43,711 bases of DNA from Planctomycetota bacterium (GCA_020845475.1 JADLFN010000005.1:1-43711); one strand, 5' to 3'; positions 1 to 8,209 are shown, counted from the stretch's first letter. Numbers and translations are program-made. The notes: generated by a model not told the origin, from the letters alone.

Positions 1-29
1 AAGCATTAACCAAGGAAGCGAAAATCTAT

Positions 30-506
30 ATGTTGTCCCAGGCGGATGAGTTGCTGATCCAGATCATCCTGAAGAACACGAAAGTGACTCAGCCTCAGGT
101 TGATCAGGCGCTTGCGGATTGCCAAACAGCCAAGAGCGAGGGCCGCGATCTGGACCTCGCGCACTCGATTCTCAACCGCAAGTGGCTTAGCCGCGCCGAG
201 CTGTACAAGCTGGTCAAGGCGCGCAACTTTGCACTCATGCGGCAAGAAGACAAGCGCATTGGCCGGCGTGCATTTCGCAAGGGCTACATCACGAAGACGC
301 ATCTTGATGAAGCGTTGGCGTTTCAGCGTCAGTTGTTCAAGGCGCTTGGCGACATCAAGAGGCTCGAGTCGATCTTGATCGATGATGGCCACATTACGCC
401 GGAAAAGGTGCGCGAGATCTGGGCGGAGTACACCAGCTTTCTCAAGCGTTCCGGTGAAAGGCCCGTTGAGCCCAAGACTGACCCCAGCCTTTTGAAGCAC
501 GGCTAG
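30..506 (+). CDS. Small protein with four MshEN-like helical units (hypothetical)
   Basis: A 158-residue soluble protein with no signal peptide or membrane segment. Four similar short units can be seen, each a hydrophobic helix, a turn with a T or S, then an amphipathic helix ending near Q or R. They lie at about residues 8-30 (ILKNTKVTQPQVDQAL), 41-64 (ILNRKWLSRAELYKLV), 77-101 (FRKGYITKTHLDEAL) and 113-135 (ILIDDGHITPEKVREI). This pattern resembles the N-terminal MshEN/GspE-N fold that binds c-di-GMP in type II secretion and pilus ATPases, but no ATPase domain follows. The start is ATG with an AGGAAG Shine-Dalgarno about 11 bases upstream. The function is unknown; a signalling or scaffolding role is only a guess from the unit shape. 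That it is a real gene is likely. Confidence 0.75.
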   Translation: MLSQADELLIQIILKNTKVTQPQVDQALADCQTAKSEGRDLDLAHSILNRKWLSRAELYKLVKARNFALMRQEDKRIGRRAFRKGYITKTHLDEALAFQRQLFKALGDIKRLESILIDDGHITPEKVREIWAEYTSFLKRSGERPVEPKTDPSLLKHG

Positions 507-655
507 AGATTCGCGAAACAGCCAGCGAATGCAAGTGAGCGGTCCGATTGTGTTCGACATCCGGATCGCTCATTTGCGTTTTTGGCTATGATGCAGCGTG
601 GGCCGGAGTCGAGCCGTTTCTCCGGTCAGCTCACTTCCGCTCACGGCGCTTGGCC

Positions 656-1936
656 ATGCACAGGATTTCACATTACGGCGTGCTGATTTGCGGGCTCGCG
701 CTCTGTGTCACGGGTGTACTCGCGATCATGCTTCGTTCCGGCGAGGCGCCCCGGAGTCCTCGGCCATCCGAAAGTGCTTTGCGCAGCCCGACGGCGGCGG
801 ATTTGCCAGCGCGGCCCGACGAAATCAGGGCGGCCGGAGCCCGTCTTGTCAGCGAGAAGAAGTGCAATTACTGCCATCGTCTGGATCCCGCCGAGATCCC
901 TGACCATCCGCAGGAGAATTGCCAGTCTTGCCATCTGCGCAGCAACCCGCCGATTCACTATCATCTCGCGCCGCCGCTATCATCGATCGGTGCGCGCAGG
1001 CCCGGCGCATGGTTGCGCCGCTACTTGCGGTATCCCTATGCGGTGCGTGAGCACTCGCCATCACGCATGCCGGATATGGGCCTGACCGATTCTGAAGTGG
1101 AAGTCAGCGCGCGCTACCTGGAATTGCTGGCCAACACCGATCTGGCCGCACTGAACCAAAGCGGCCCCAAACGTGAACCGCAACCAGATCCCGCACGGAT
1201 CGAGCAGGGCAAAGCGCTGGCGGCCAGGTTCACTTGCACAATGTGTCACTCTTTTGATGCCATTGAGGCGGGCTGGCTCAGCGACCCCGCAATCCTGGCC
1301 TCGAACCCGGGCGCGCTGTTTGCCCCCGACCTGAGCCAAACCTGGCATCGCGTACGTCCCGGTTGGCTCAAGGGCGCAATTCTCAAGCCTCATCAAGTCA
1401 TGCCCTGGGCCGGTATGCCGACAAACTCCAGCATGTCCGAAGCGGATGCAGAGTTGCTGGCGTGGTACGTGATGAACTGCGTGCCTGATGTTGCGCCGCT
1501 GAAAATCAAGGACGCAGGCGCCGAAGTAACTGTCGGCTACGCGCAGGTTCAGGAAATCTTCACACTGCGTTGCTTGAGCTGCCATTACGGCCCTCGCCCC
1601 GATCCGCCAATGACCGCAAGTCCCCAAGGCGGCGCCGGCTGGCAGGGTACGTGGGGCAAGCCGCGCCAACTGAGCCTTGAGAGCTACGAGCACGTGATGG
1701 CAGGCGCACTTGACGACCTGGGCCGACGTCGCGCTGTGGTGGTGCCCTTTGCGCCGAATTCACCGATCCTCATGCACCTGCGCGGCTTCAAACCTCCGCT
1801 CATGCCCTACGGTCGCGACCCGTTGCCGGAGAACGAACTCAGGATTATCGAGAACTGGGTGCTCAGCGGCGCGCGGGGGCCGCACAGACAAGGTGGGATT
1901 ACGATACACCCGCCGCTTGAGTTCGAGGACAAGTAG
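656..1936 (+). CDS. Membrane-anchored multihaem cytochrome c
   Basis: A 426-residue c-type cytochrome. Residues 7-25 form an uncleaved anchor or signal segment, placing the rest outside the inner membrane. Four CxxCH haem-binding motifs are visible at residues 70-74 (CNYCH), 89-93 (CQSCH), 194-198 (CTMCH) and 306-310 (CLSCH). Met-rich stretches typical of axial ligands follow the haem sites (RMPDMG near 138, VMPWAGMP near 249). The first two motifs are only 19 residues apart, unlike separate cytochrome c domains, so one may be structural or form a dihaem unit. The role is electron transfer; the partner is unknown and no oxidase or reductase subunits are adjacent. I chose the ATG at 656 because it places the hydrophobic segment at the N-terminus; the frame stays open upstream to 548. 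No strong Shine-Dalgarno is seen. Confidence 0.85.
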   Translation: MHRISHYGVLICGLALCVTGVLAIMLRSGEAPRSPRPSESALRSPTAADLPARPDEIRAAGARLVSEKKCNYCHRLDPAEIPDHPQENCQSCHLRSNPPIHYHLAPPLSSIGARRPGAWLRRYLRYPYAVREHSPSRMPDMGLTDSEVEVSARYLELLANTDLAALNQSGPKREPQPDPARIEQGKALAARFTCTMCHSFDAIEAGWLSDPAILASNPGALFAPDLSQTWHRVRPGWLKGAILKPHQVMPWAGMPTNSSMSEADAELLAWYVMNCVPDVAPLKIKDAGAEVTVGYAQVQEIFTLRCLSCHYGPRPDPPMTASPQGGAGWQGTWGKPRQLSLESYEHVMAGALDDLGRRRAVVVPFAPNSPILMHLRGFKPPLMPYGRDPLPENELRIIENWVLSGARGPHRQGGITIHPPLEFEDK

Positions 1937-1965
1937 GGTGGCGGAAAAGCACGTCCCTACTTTGT
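1929..1965 (+). terminator. Possible stem-loop terminator after the cytochrome c gene
   Basis: AAGTAGGG and CCCTACTT form a perfect 8-bp inverted repeat with a 16-base loop, overlapping the cytochrome stop codon. A short TTTGTG follows. The U-tract is weak and the loop long, so termination activity is uncertain. Confidence 0.35.
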
Positions 1966-1991
1966 GAAGTTTCATTCGTTAAACTCGCGGT

Positions 1992-3599
1992 ATGGAAACG
2001 CCGGAACAGATGCCTCAGGAGAAGCGACGCCTCAACGCTTGGCCGCTGCTGTTTTGTGTACTGCCTGTCGTGATAGCGTTTGCGTTGATTTCGCTGATCA
2101 ACCGGCCGGCATCAAACGTCGGGAACGAACCCCGCGCCAACACAGCCACTGCCGCTGACCTGGGCTCGCGCGGCATGCCGGTTGCCGCAGCGAATCGCCA
2201 AACGCCTGCCGCGGGAAATTCGGAGAGCGCGCCACCGTCCAATTCCGCGCCAATGGGCGAGCCGGAATCGCCCGCGGTTGCAGGTGTTACCGAGCGCGAA
2301 ATCGAAATCCACATCAAGAACCTGAAGTTCGCGGTGCAGCACAACAATGCCAAGGGCGTCACTCTTGAAACCAACTGGCTTCGCAACGCCAAGCCCCCTG
2401 AGCTGGTAGCCAGGATGTTGCTGGCCGCCCTGGAAATTGAGTCCGACGCGACCGTGAGGCTGGCGCAATACGGGTGCCTGCCTTCGTCCGAGAACCGCGA
2501 GGCATGGGCGTTTCAAACGTACGACAAATCACCGGGCAAGTTTCTGGGCACAGACGAAAACTACTCGCAAGGCGAGATTCCCGAGTTGTCCGTCTATCTC
2601 AACGCTATCGGCCGAGGCCAGACACGTGAGCAGGATCGGATCAGTCTGGTACGTGCCATTTTGCAGTCGCAGAAGCCGCTCTGGGCGCTGGAAGTGCTTG
2701 GCGCGAACATGGCGGACTTCCGGCCTTGGGTCTATGACGGGGACATCGATGAGTTTCTAAAGAGTACGCGCACGGAACTCAACGTGCGCGAACAATTCGT
2801 TCACGAATGGGCGCGCAGATTCGAGTCGCAAGACAAGTTGATCGCGGCCATGGGCGCGCCAGAGTTCGTCCAGTACTGGCCGGCGTTGCTCAAGCTGCTT
2901 ACCGACACATGGAAAGACGCGCCCATATTCAGTGCCAGTACAAGAATGCTCGACGCGGCCAAAGCCGCCATTGCAGCCGGCAACGACACAGCGCTCAAGA
3001 GCCGCATCATAGAAGCGCTAGGGAACTGCCCGTTTGAGGGCGCGAGACTGCGTGACGCGGTCCAGGCCGGCATGAACGCGCAGGGCCCCAACAGGGGCGA
3101 TTATATTGTCTTGTGGGGGCGCATCGCCGGCGCATCTGAAGAACTCAAGCGGCTGACAGTCGTGGCCGGCGGCACCGATTCCGACGCCGCCCGCGCCGCT
3201 ATCAACGGTTTGCGGCAATCCAGGCTGAAGTCGGCCGACGATGAACTCAAAGACGTGCTCCAGCACGGGGCCAACAGCGGCGTGAAGGGTGATGCGCTTG
3301 CTGCGTTGCTCGAGCGCAATCCGCAAACCCGCGATTTGCTGGTTGACGAGTACCTGAACGAAGACAAACCGGCGTCGCTGCGCGTTGTCTCGGTTTCCTA
3401 CTTGTCCGACAATCGTCTGGACAAGCTCAAAGACTTGGGCGAAAACGACCCCGAGCTGCGCGTGCGCGAAGCCGCAATCAACAGACTGGGCGCGCTCAAG
3501 GACAAGTCACTCAGGACCTGGTTCACGCGCGTCTCGCGCAGCGACCCGATACCCGTGCTGCGCCAACTCGCGAAAAAGTACGCCGCCGAGCTGGAGTAG
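1992..3599 (+). CDS. Membrane-anchored HEAT-like repeat protein (hypothetical)
   Basis: A 535-residue protein with a charged N-terminus and one membrane segment at about residues 17-36, followed by a low-complexity Ala/Pro/Asn linker to about residue 85. The rest is alpha-helical. From about residue 380 the helices repeat in pairs with the hydrophobic spacing of HEAT repeats (for example SLRVVSVSYL, then LRVREAAINRLGALKD near the end). HEAT solenoids bind proteins; no catalytic motif is visible. It follows the cytochrome c gene by 55 bp on the same strand, so the two may be related, but no partner can be named. The ATG at 1992 lacks a Shine-Dalgarno and sits 6 bases after a TAAACT hexamer (1980-1985), so the mRNA may be leaderless. 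The function is unknown. Confidence 0.7.
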   Translation: METPEQMPQEKRRLNAWPLLFCVLPVVIAFALISLINRPASNVGNEPRANTATAADLGSRGMPVAAANRQTPAAGNSESAPPSNSAPMGEPESPAVAGVTEREIEIHIKNLKFAVQHNNAKGVTLETNWLRNAKPPELVARMLLAALEIESDATVRLAQYGCLPSSENREAWAFQTYDKSPGKFLGTDENYSQGEIPELSVYLNAIGRGQTREQDRISLVRAILQSQKPLWALEVLGANMADFRPWVYDGDIDEFLKSTRTELNVREQFVHEWARRFESQDKLIAAMGAPEFVQYWPALLKLLTDTWKDAPIFSASTRMLDAAKAAIAAGNDTALKSRIIEALGNCPFEGARLRDAVQAGMNAQGPNRGDYIVLWGRIAGASEELKRLTVVAGGTDSDAARAAINGLRQSRLKSADDELKDVLQHGANSGVKGDALAALLERNPQTRDLLVDEYLNEDKPASLRVVSVSYLSDNRLDKLKDLGENDPELRVREAAINRLGALKDKSLRTWFTRVSRSDPIPVLRQLAKKYAAELE

Positions 3600-3660
3600 C
3601 TCTGGCTTACCGGTGCCGGTTCACAAGTCGCAACTGCGGCGCCTACCAAAGGCGAAGTCA

Positions 3661-3690
3661 TTGGGACTTGTAACTTGGGACTTGTAAATT
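3661..3690 (+). promoter_or_regulatory. Candidate promoter of meaB inside a tandem duplication
   Basis: TTGGGA (3661-3666) and TAAATT (3685-3690) are separated by 18 bases, a fair -35/-10 pair ending 8 bases before the meaB ATG. The sequence TTGGGACTTGTAA occurs twice in tandem (3661-3673 and 3675-3687), so the -35 box has a second copy. Assigned by eye only. Confidence 0.35.
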
Positions 3691-3698
3691 CGAACCCA

Positions 3699-4652
3699 AT
3701 GGAATTGCTCGACAACGTAAAATCCGGCGACACCCGCGCCATCGCCCGTGCACTCACACTCGCTGAGAGTGGCGAACCTGACACGCTGGCCGCGCTGGAT
3801 TCGTTGTATGGGGGGTTGCCGCGTCCCCAGCGAATAGGCGTTACCGGCCCGCCCGGCGCGGGCAAGAGCACGCTCACGAGTGCGCTGATCTCTGAATATC
3901 GCGCCACAGGAGCAAAAGTTGGTGTGGTTGCCATTGACCCCACCAGCCCGTTTTCCGGCGGTGCACTTTTGGGCGATCGCCTTCGTATGAGTGCGCACGC
4001 GATGGACGCGGGCGTGTTCGTGCGCTCCATGGCCACGCGCGGCCAGTTCGGCGGGCTTGCGGCCTCTACCGAAGATGCGTGCGACGTGCTGGCGCTGGCG
4101 GGGTTTGATCCCGTAATCGTGGAAACGGTGGGCGTGGGCCAGAGCGAAGTGGATATCGCCAAACTCGCTGACACGACCGTAGTCGTGCTTACGCCCAGCG
4201 CCGGCGATTCCGTGCAGGCATTGAAGGCCGGCATCATGGAAGTTGCAGATGTCGTCGTGATCAACAAGAGCGACCAAGCCGGCGCCGAACGCTTGGAGGA
4301 AGACATAAAAGAGGCGCTTGAACTCCGGCCCATGCCTCCGGCCGGGCAACCGATGTGGCAACCTCCCATCGTGCGCACGGTGGCCAGCGAGGGAAAGGGC
4401 ATCCGCCAGTGTTTTGATGCCATCGCGCATCACCGCACGCACTTGCGGCAGCACGCGTTGCTCGCGGGGGTGCATGCGCGCAGGCAGGGTGAGCGCTTTG
4501 ATGATCTGGTGATGCAGTTGCTGCGTGAGCTGATGCGTGTTGAGGGCGTTCCCAAGCGCGCCGCTCAAACTTTCAAACAGCGAGTTTCCGAAGGCGAACT
4601 CTCGCCGCGTGAAGCCGCGCGCCAGCTGCTGGCCGCGCTGAAAATCGGCTAA
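3699..4652 (+). CDS. meaB: MeaB/ArgK-family GTPase, methylmalonyl-CoA mutase chaperone
   Basis: A G3E-family GTPase of 317 residues, the normal length for MeaB/ArgK. In this family GTP hydrolysis gates cofactor loading and protects B12-dependent methylmalonyl-CoA mutase, or a related acyl-CoA mutase, from inactivation. Motifs in order: Walker A GPPGAGKST (50-58), the conserved DPTSPFSGGA loop (80-89), the RGQFGGLA segment near 114, the switch region ETVGVGQSE (142-150) and the base-specificity motif NKSD (189-192). The C-terminal helices match the MeaB dimerisation arm. The frame also opens at a TTG at 3675, but that codon lies in a tandem repeat; the ATG at 3699 gives the usual N-terminus. 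No mutase gene is adjacent, so its partner is encoded elsewhere. It faces the pseudouridine synthase gene across a 368-bp gap. Confidence 0.93.
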   Translation: MELLDNVKSGDTRAIARALTLAESGEPDTLAALDSLYGGLPRPQRIGVTGPPGAGKSTLTSALISEYRATGAKVGVVAIDPTSPFSGGALLGDRLRMSAHAMDAGVFVRSMATRGQFGGLAASTEDACDVLALAGFDPVIVETVGVGQSEVDIAKLADTTVVVLTPSAGDSVQALKAGIMEVADVVVINKSDQAGAERLEEDIKEALELRPMPPAGQPMWQPPIVRTVASEGKGIRQCFDAIAHHRTHLRQHALLAGVHARRQGERFDDLVMQLLRELMRVEGVPKRAAQTFKQRVSEGELSPREAARQLLAALKIG

Positions 4653-4990
4653 GAAGCGCGTCTTTACGCCCCGTTTACAAACGAAGCCGGTTTGTGGAGC
4701 AGTGGCGTAATGAAATTGCACAGAACGCCCAGAAGCCGCATGAATCGCGGGCGCTACCGATAGGTAACGTGCTTATCTTGTTCAAATTCTCGTCAAATAC
4801 TTCCGGATTTCGTGGAACGCGGAGGGGGGATAATCCGTTTAAGTAATCGAAGGACGCGATCTTTGAAATACGAGTCGATTCCTTACTGCGGTATCGCTTC
4901 TCTGCGGTACCCGAATTCTCCCGCGCGCAACGCGCACCCCTTACAAAGACGGTTCCTGGCCTGATGTCCCCCCTGGGTCGGGAACCTGAA
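4653..4990. other. Gene-free stretch between two convergent genes
   Basis: There is no credible gene here; the only sizeable frame (minus strand, 4675-5043) is low in structure and runs through the terminator of the neighbouring gene. The base composition is more AT-rich than the flanks. It contains an 11-bp hairpin with one mismatch at 4951-4986, a TCTGCGGTA repeat (the two copies about 10 bases apart, near 4880-4912) and a GGAGGGGGGA run near 4820. I cannot assign an RNA family. It could be 3' untranslated sequence, decayed coding sequence or an unrecognised small RNA. Confidence 0.4.
4951..4986. repeat. Hairpin downstream of the pseudouridine synthase gene
   Basis: GGTTCCTGGCC pairs with GGTCGGGAACC (11 positions, one T/G mismatch and one G-U pair) around a 14-base loop. 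It lies just beyond the terminator at 4994-5022. No clear U-tract follows on either strand, so it may be a backup terminator or a protecting structure. Confidence 0.4.
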
Positions 4991-4993
4991 GAA

Positions 4994-5028
4994 AAAGGCC
5001 GCTCGCCCCCCGAGCGGCCTTTATTTTT
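4994..5028. terminator. Bidirectional intrinsic terminator between meaB and rluD
   Basis: AAAGGCCGCTCG (4994-5005) and CGAGCGGCCTTT (5011-5022) form a perfect 12-bp stem with a five-C loop. On the plus strand ATTTTTTG follows; on the minus strand TTTTTC follows. The rluD stop codon (complement of 5021-5023) lies within the stem, so the structure ends rluD directly and can also stop readthrough from meaB. Confidence 0.85.
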
Positions 5029-6175
5029 TGTCGAGTGCGTCAACGGCGCCTTGAATGTCCTTGGGCAGCGGCGCCGTAAGCTCGATGACGGCCCGCGTCT
5101 TCGGATGCGTGAATTTCAAAGAGTGGCTGTGCAGTGCACAGCGGCCCAGCAGCAGCCGGTCGTTTTCTCCGCGCGGCACGACTTCGCCCCGGCACAGCGC
5201 TTCATATTCGTGGCGCTTTTGCGTGTCCACGGCACGGATGCGATCGGTTACGTCGGCGTCGCTGTCGCCTTCGTTGTAGCCGTAATGCGAAACCAGCTTG
5301 GTGGGGGGCGGCAGCGGTTCAACAAGATCGCCGGCGCGTAACTCGTCACGCAGGCCGTAATGATGGTCGCACACCAGCGGGTGGCCAATCGCCTGCATGT
5401 GCACACGAATCTGGTGCATGCGGCCGGTGTGCAGGCGGCAGCGCACCAGGCTGAAGTGCTTGAAGCGCCGCTCGACCCAGACTTCCGTTTGCGACGGCAG
5501 GCCTTTCTCGCGGTCAATGGCCTTGAGCATCTCGATTTCGCCGCCGGCCGCGCCGATGGGCAAATCAATCATCTGGTGATCGAGCGCAACGACGCCTTCG
5601 ACGAGCGCGAGATATTCCTTGGTGACCTCCCGTGCTTCGAGGGCTCCGCCCAGTTCGCCCGTCATGGCGCTGGTCTTGCCGCAGATGATCAAACCCGAAG
5701 TTTCCTTGTCGATGCGATTGACCAGGCGCGGCGTTACTTCGGGATTCGGGTTACGATATTTGAAATGCAGCGCGTTCAAGAGCGTCGTGTATCGATAGCC
5801 GCCCGTGGGGTGCACGATCAAATGCGGCGGCTTGCTGACCACGAGCATCCATTCATCTTCGAATATCACGTCAAAGGGAATGCGCGCCATTTCCTCGACG
5901 TCTTCGTGCGGCGGCGGCAGTTTAAGCGTGATCACGTCGCCCGCCTGTAATTTGCGGCCCGGCGGGCAATCAACGCCATTGCGCAAGACGCGGCTTTCCT
6001 CGAAAGTCTTGGCCAGTTGCGAGCGCGAGTACCAGGGGTTGCGCTGCTGCAGGAAAACGTCGCAGCGCATGCCTTCCTGGGGAAGTTCGACTTTCTCCAC
6101 GCGCTCAGTTTCCACCAGCGCGAGGTTCGCGGGCGATTTCTTCTTCTTGCGCTTTTCCTTGTACCACCAGTTCAT
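5021..6175 (-). CDS. rluD: RluA/RluD-family 23S rRNA pseudouridine synthase
   Basis: A 384-residue RNA pseudouridine synthase. A basic N-terminus (KEKRKKKK) is followed by an S4-like RNA-binding domain (about 36-90) and the RluA-type catalytic domain. The catalytic loop reads NRIDKETSG (153-161) instead of the usual HRLDxxTSG; the catalytic Asp is D156. Further family motifs are SKPPHLIVHP near 114, RLHTGRMHQIRVH in the second half and the late ALHSHSLKF block. The segment between HHYG and LGRCALHS is about 65 residues, longer than in E. coli RluD, so there is a lineage-specific insertion. The family converts uridine to pseudouridine in large-subunit rRNA; the exact target site is not fixed by sequence. 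The ATG at 6175 is 81 bp from the divergent yajQ start. Confidence 0.88.
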   Translation of the reverse strand: MNWWYKEKRKKKKSPANLALVETERVEKVELPQEGMRCDVFLQQRNPWYSRSQLAKTFEESRVLRNGVDCPPGRKLQAGDVITLKLPPPHEDVEEMARIPFDVIFEDEWMLVVSKPPHLIVHPTGGYRYTTLLNALHFKYRNPNPEVTPRLVNRIDKETSGLIICGKTSAMTGELGGALEAREVTKEYLALVEGVVALDHQMIDLPIGAAGGEIEMLKAIDREKGLPSQTEVWVERRFKHFSLVRCRLHTGRMHQIRVHMQAIGHPLVCDHHYGLRDELRAGDLVEPLPPPTKLVSHYGYNEGDSDADVTDRIRAVDTQKRHEYEALCRGEVVPRGENDRLLLGRCALHSHSLKFTHPKTRAVIELTAPLPKDIQGAVDALDKK

Positions 6176-6256
6176 GGACGCGAGGCTATCAAGTCGTCCA
6201 CTTGCGGGAATCGGTCGGCGTGATAATCCTGTCGCCCGCTAAGGACGAGTCCGACT

Positions 6257-6754
6257 ATGCCCGCCGATCACAGTTTCGACATTGTCGCCAAGGTAGATCT
6301 GACAGAGATCGACAACGCCCATCAGCAGGCGCTGAAGGAAATCGGCAACCGCTGGGATTTCAAAGGCAAGACGGCTGAACTTGAGTGGAACAAGGGTGAA
6401 AAGAAGGTCATCGCCACCGGCAGCGAAAAATATGTGCTCGACGCGATGCTAGATATCTTCAAGACGCGCCTGGCGAAGCGCGGAGTCAGCGTGAAGGCGC
6501 TTGAACTGAAAACCGAAGAGCCCGCGCAGAAGGGCGGCATCCGCGCCACCTTTGAAATCCGCCAGGGCATCCCCAGCGAGAAGGCCAAGATCATCACCAA
6601 GATGGTGAAGGAACGGAAGTTCAAGGTGCAGGCCAGCATCCAGGGCGATGAAGTGCGGGTTTCCGGCAAGCAACTCGATGATTTGCAGGCGGTACAGCAG
6701 GCCGTGCGCGAACTCGACCTCGATCTGCCGATTTCCTTCCAGAACTACAAGTAA
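6257..6754 (+). CDS. yajQ: YajQ-family nucleotide-binding protein
   Basis: A 165-residue protein that matches the YajQ (UPF0234) family over its whole length: the N-terminal HSFDIVAKVDL strand, the NRWDFKGK block, the KRGVSVKALE segment and the C-terminal DLPISFQNYK ending. Family members have two RNA-binding-like alpha/beta domains. Some bind c-di-GMP and affect transcription; others have been linked to nucleic acid binding. The start is ATG with an AAGGACG Shine-Dalgarno (6241-6247). It is divergent from rluD and is followed after 33 bp by the MATE exporter gene. Confidence 0.93.
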   Translation: MPADHSFDIVAKVDLTEIDNAHQQALKEIGNRWDFKGKTAELEWNKGEKKVIATGSEKYVLDAMLDIFKTRLAKRGVSVKALELKTEEPAQKGGIRATFEIRQGIPSEKAKIITKMVKERKFKVQASIQGDEVRVSGKQLDDLQAVQQAVRELDLDLPISFQNYK

Positions 6755-6771
6755 GCCGGACTGGGTCCGGC
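6755..6771 (+). repeat. Short hairpin between yajQ and the MATE gene
   Basis: GCCGGAC TGG GTCCGGC is a perfect 7-bp stem with a 3-base loop, starting directly after the yajQ stop codon. No T-run follows, so it is more likely an mRNA processing or stability element than a terminator. Confidence 0.4.
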
Positions 6772-6787
6772 GCTGCCAGGCCGGATC

Positions 6788-8209
6788 ATGAGCACAAGCG
6801 CGACAACGATGAATCTGCCGGCGCTGCGCATCGACGCGCAGGGCAGGCGGCGCGTTGACCTGCGCGAAGTGCTCAAGCTGGCGTTGCCGCTTTTCCTGAA
6901 TACCAGCATTCAGGCCATTCTCAACCTGTCCGACACTTGGTTTGTCGGCAAGCTTTCCGTTGACGCCCTGGCTGCAGTGGGGGGCACGTTCTTTCTTACG
7001 CTCGTTGCGGTGCTCTTTTTTGGCGCCACGGGCCAGGCTGTGCAAACCGTAGTTGCGCAAGCCTACGGCGCGGGCGAGAAGCCGCGCGCGGCTATGGCGG
7101 TCTGGTCAGGTCTTTACGCCGCGTTGCTGGTTGCGCCGATCTTTGGCGCACTGGCCTTTCTGGGGGATGCGGTGCTGACGCCGTTTCGGTTCGCGCCGCC
7201 CGTTTATGAACTGGCGGTTGATTACTGGTTTCCGCGCGTGATAGGCGGCTGGGCCACATTTGCGCTCTGGGGCATGTCGGGTTTTTTCAACGGCATCGGG
7301 CGCGTGCGCATTTCACTTGCGGCGGCAGTCATTGTTGGCGGGCTCAATGTCGCGTTCAATGCAGTCGCGCTCGAGATGGGTTTTGGCGTCGCCGGTATTG
7401 CGTGGGCCACCACGATTTCGCAGGTGTTTGGCGTGATTGGTTTGTTTGTGGCATTCCTGGCGCGGCCCATCAATGCAGAGTATCAGTCCCGTGGGCTGTG
7501 GAAGCCGCGCTTGGGAAACATCGGTTCGCTGTTCAAGCTCGGCATACCCATGGGCCTGGCGGCGACAGCCGACCTGACGGGCTTTGCGCTGTTCCAGCTC
7601 ATGCTCACGCATCTGGGCGCGGTCGAAAGCGCCGCCAGCCAGGTTGTGATGATGTTGACCTCGGTGTGTTATATGCCCGCGATCGGCCTGGCGATTGCCG
7701 GCACCACACTGGTGGGCCAGAGCATCGGCGCGGGTGACAAAGAGTGGGCTCGGCGCTGCGGCAACACCGTGATCCTTCTGTGCGTCGCCTACATGGGCAT
7801 CGGCAGCCTATTGCTGGCCATCGTCGGCCAGCCGCTGACGGCGTTCTTTGCCAGAGGCGCGGGCGATGTTGCGGCCGTCAGCGAGCTTGGCGCGCGGCTG
7901 ATGTGGATTGCGGTGGGTTACCAGATATTTGACGCGCTGAATCTCGGCTGCGCTTTTTGCCTGCGCGGAGCAGGCGACGTGAAGTTCCCAGCGGCAATGC
8001 TGCTGTTGTTGTCGTGGGTTGGCTTTGTGCCGCTTGTTCACATGCTTACGTTCGCGCCCGGCCAGGGCTACGTGGATTTTCTGCCGCAATACGGCATGGG
8101 CGCGACGGGAAGTTGGATAGCAGCGCTGGCCTATATTATCGCATTGGGAGCCTGCCTGTTTGCGCGCTGGCAAAGCGGGCGTTGGCAGCATATGGAACTG
8201 GCACGCTGA
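6788..8209 (+). CDS. MATE-family multidrug/metabolite exporter
   Basis: A 473-residue polytopic inner-membrane protein, the usual length for a MATE transporter of about 12 helices in two homologous halves. Family features are the LKLALPLFLNTSIQAILNLSDTW start (helix 1), the YGAGEKPRAA loop in the first half and its counterpart GTTLVGQSIGAGDKEWA in the second half, which mark the two-fold repeat. Such proteins export cationic drugs or metabolites by Na+ or H+ antiport; the substrate cannot be told. It begins 33 bp after yajQ and may be cotranscribed with it. The start is ATG at 6788. No strong Shine-Dalgarno is visible, and other in-frame starts nearby would cut into helix 1. Confidence 0.9.
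   Translation: MSTSATTMNLPALRIDAQGRRRVDLREVLKLALPLFLNTSIQAILNLSDTWFVGKLSVDALAAVGGTFFLTLVAVLFFGATGQAVQTVVAQAYGAGEKPRAAMAVWSGLYAALLVAPIFGALAFLGDAVLTPFRFAPPVYELAVDYWFPRVIGGWATFALWGMSGFFNGIGRVRISLAAAVIVGGLNVAFNAVALEMGFGVAGIAWATTISQVFGVIGLFVAFLARPINAEYQSRGLWKPRLGNIGSLFKLGIPMGLAATADLTGFALFQLMLTHLGAVESAASQVVMMLTSVCYMPAIGLAIAGTTLVGQSIGAGDKEWARRCGNTVILLCVAYMGIGSLLLAIVGQPLTAFFARGAGDVAAVSELGARLMWIAVGYQIFDALNLGCAFCLRGAGDVKFPAAMLLLLSWVGFVPLVHMLTFAPGQGYVDFLPQYGMGATGSWIAALAYIIALGACLFARWQSGRWQHMELAR

Noticed and set aside
4675..5043. Minus-strand open frame of 122 codons between meaB and rluD
   Set aside because: It runs through the rluD stop codon and the terminator stem, has no Shine-Dalgarno and no domain-like composition.
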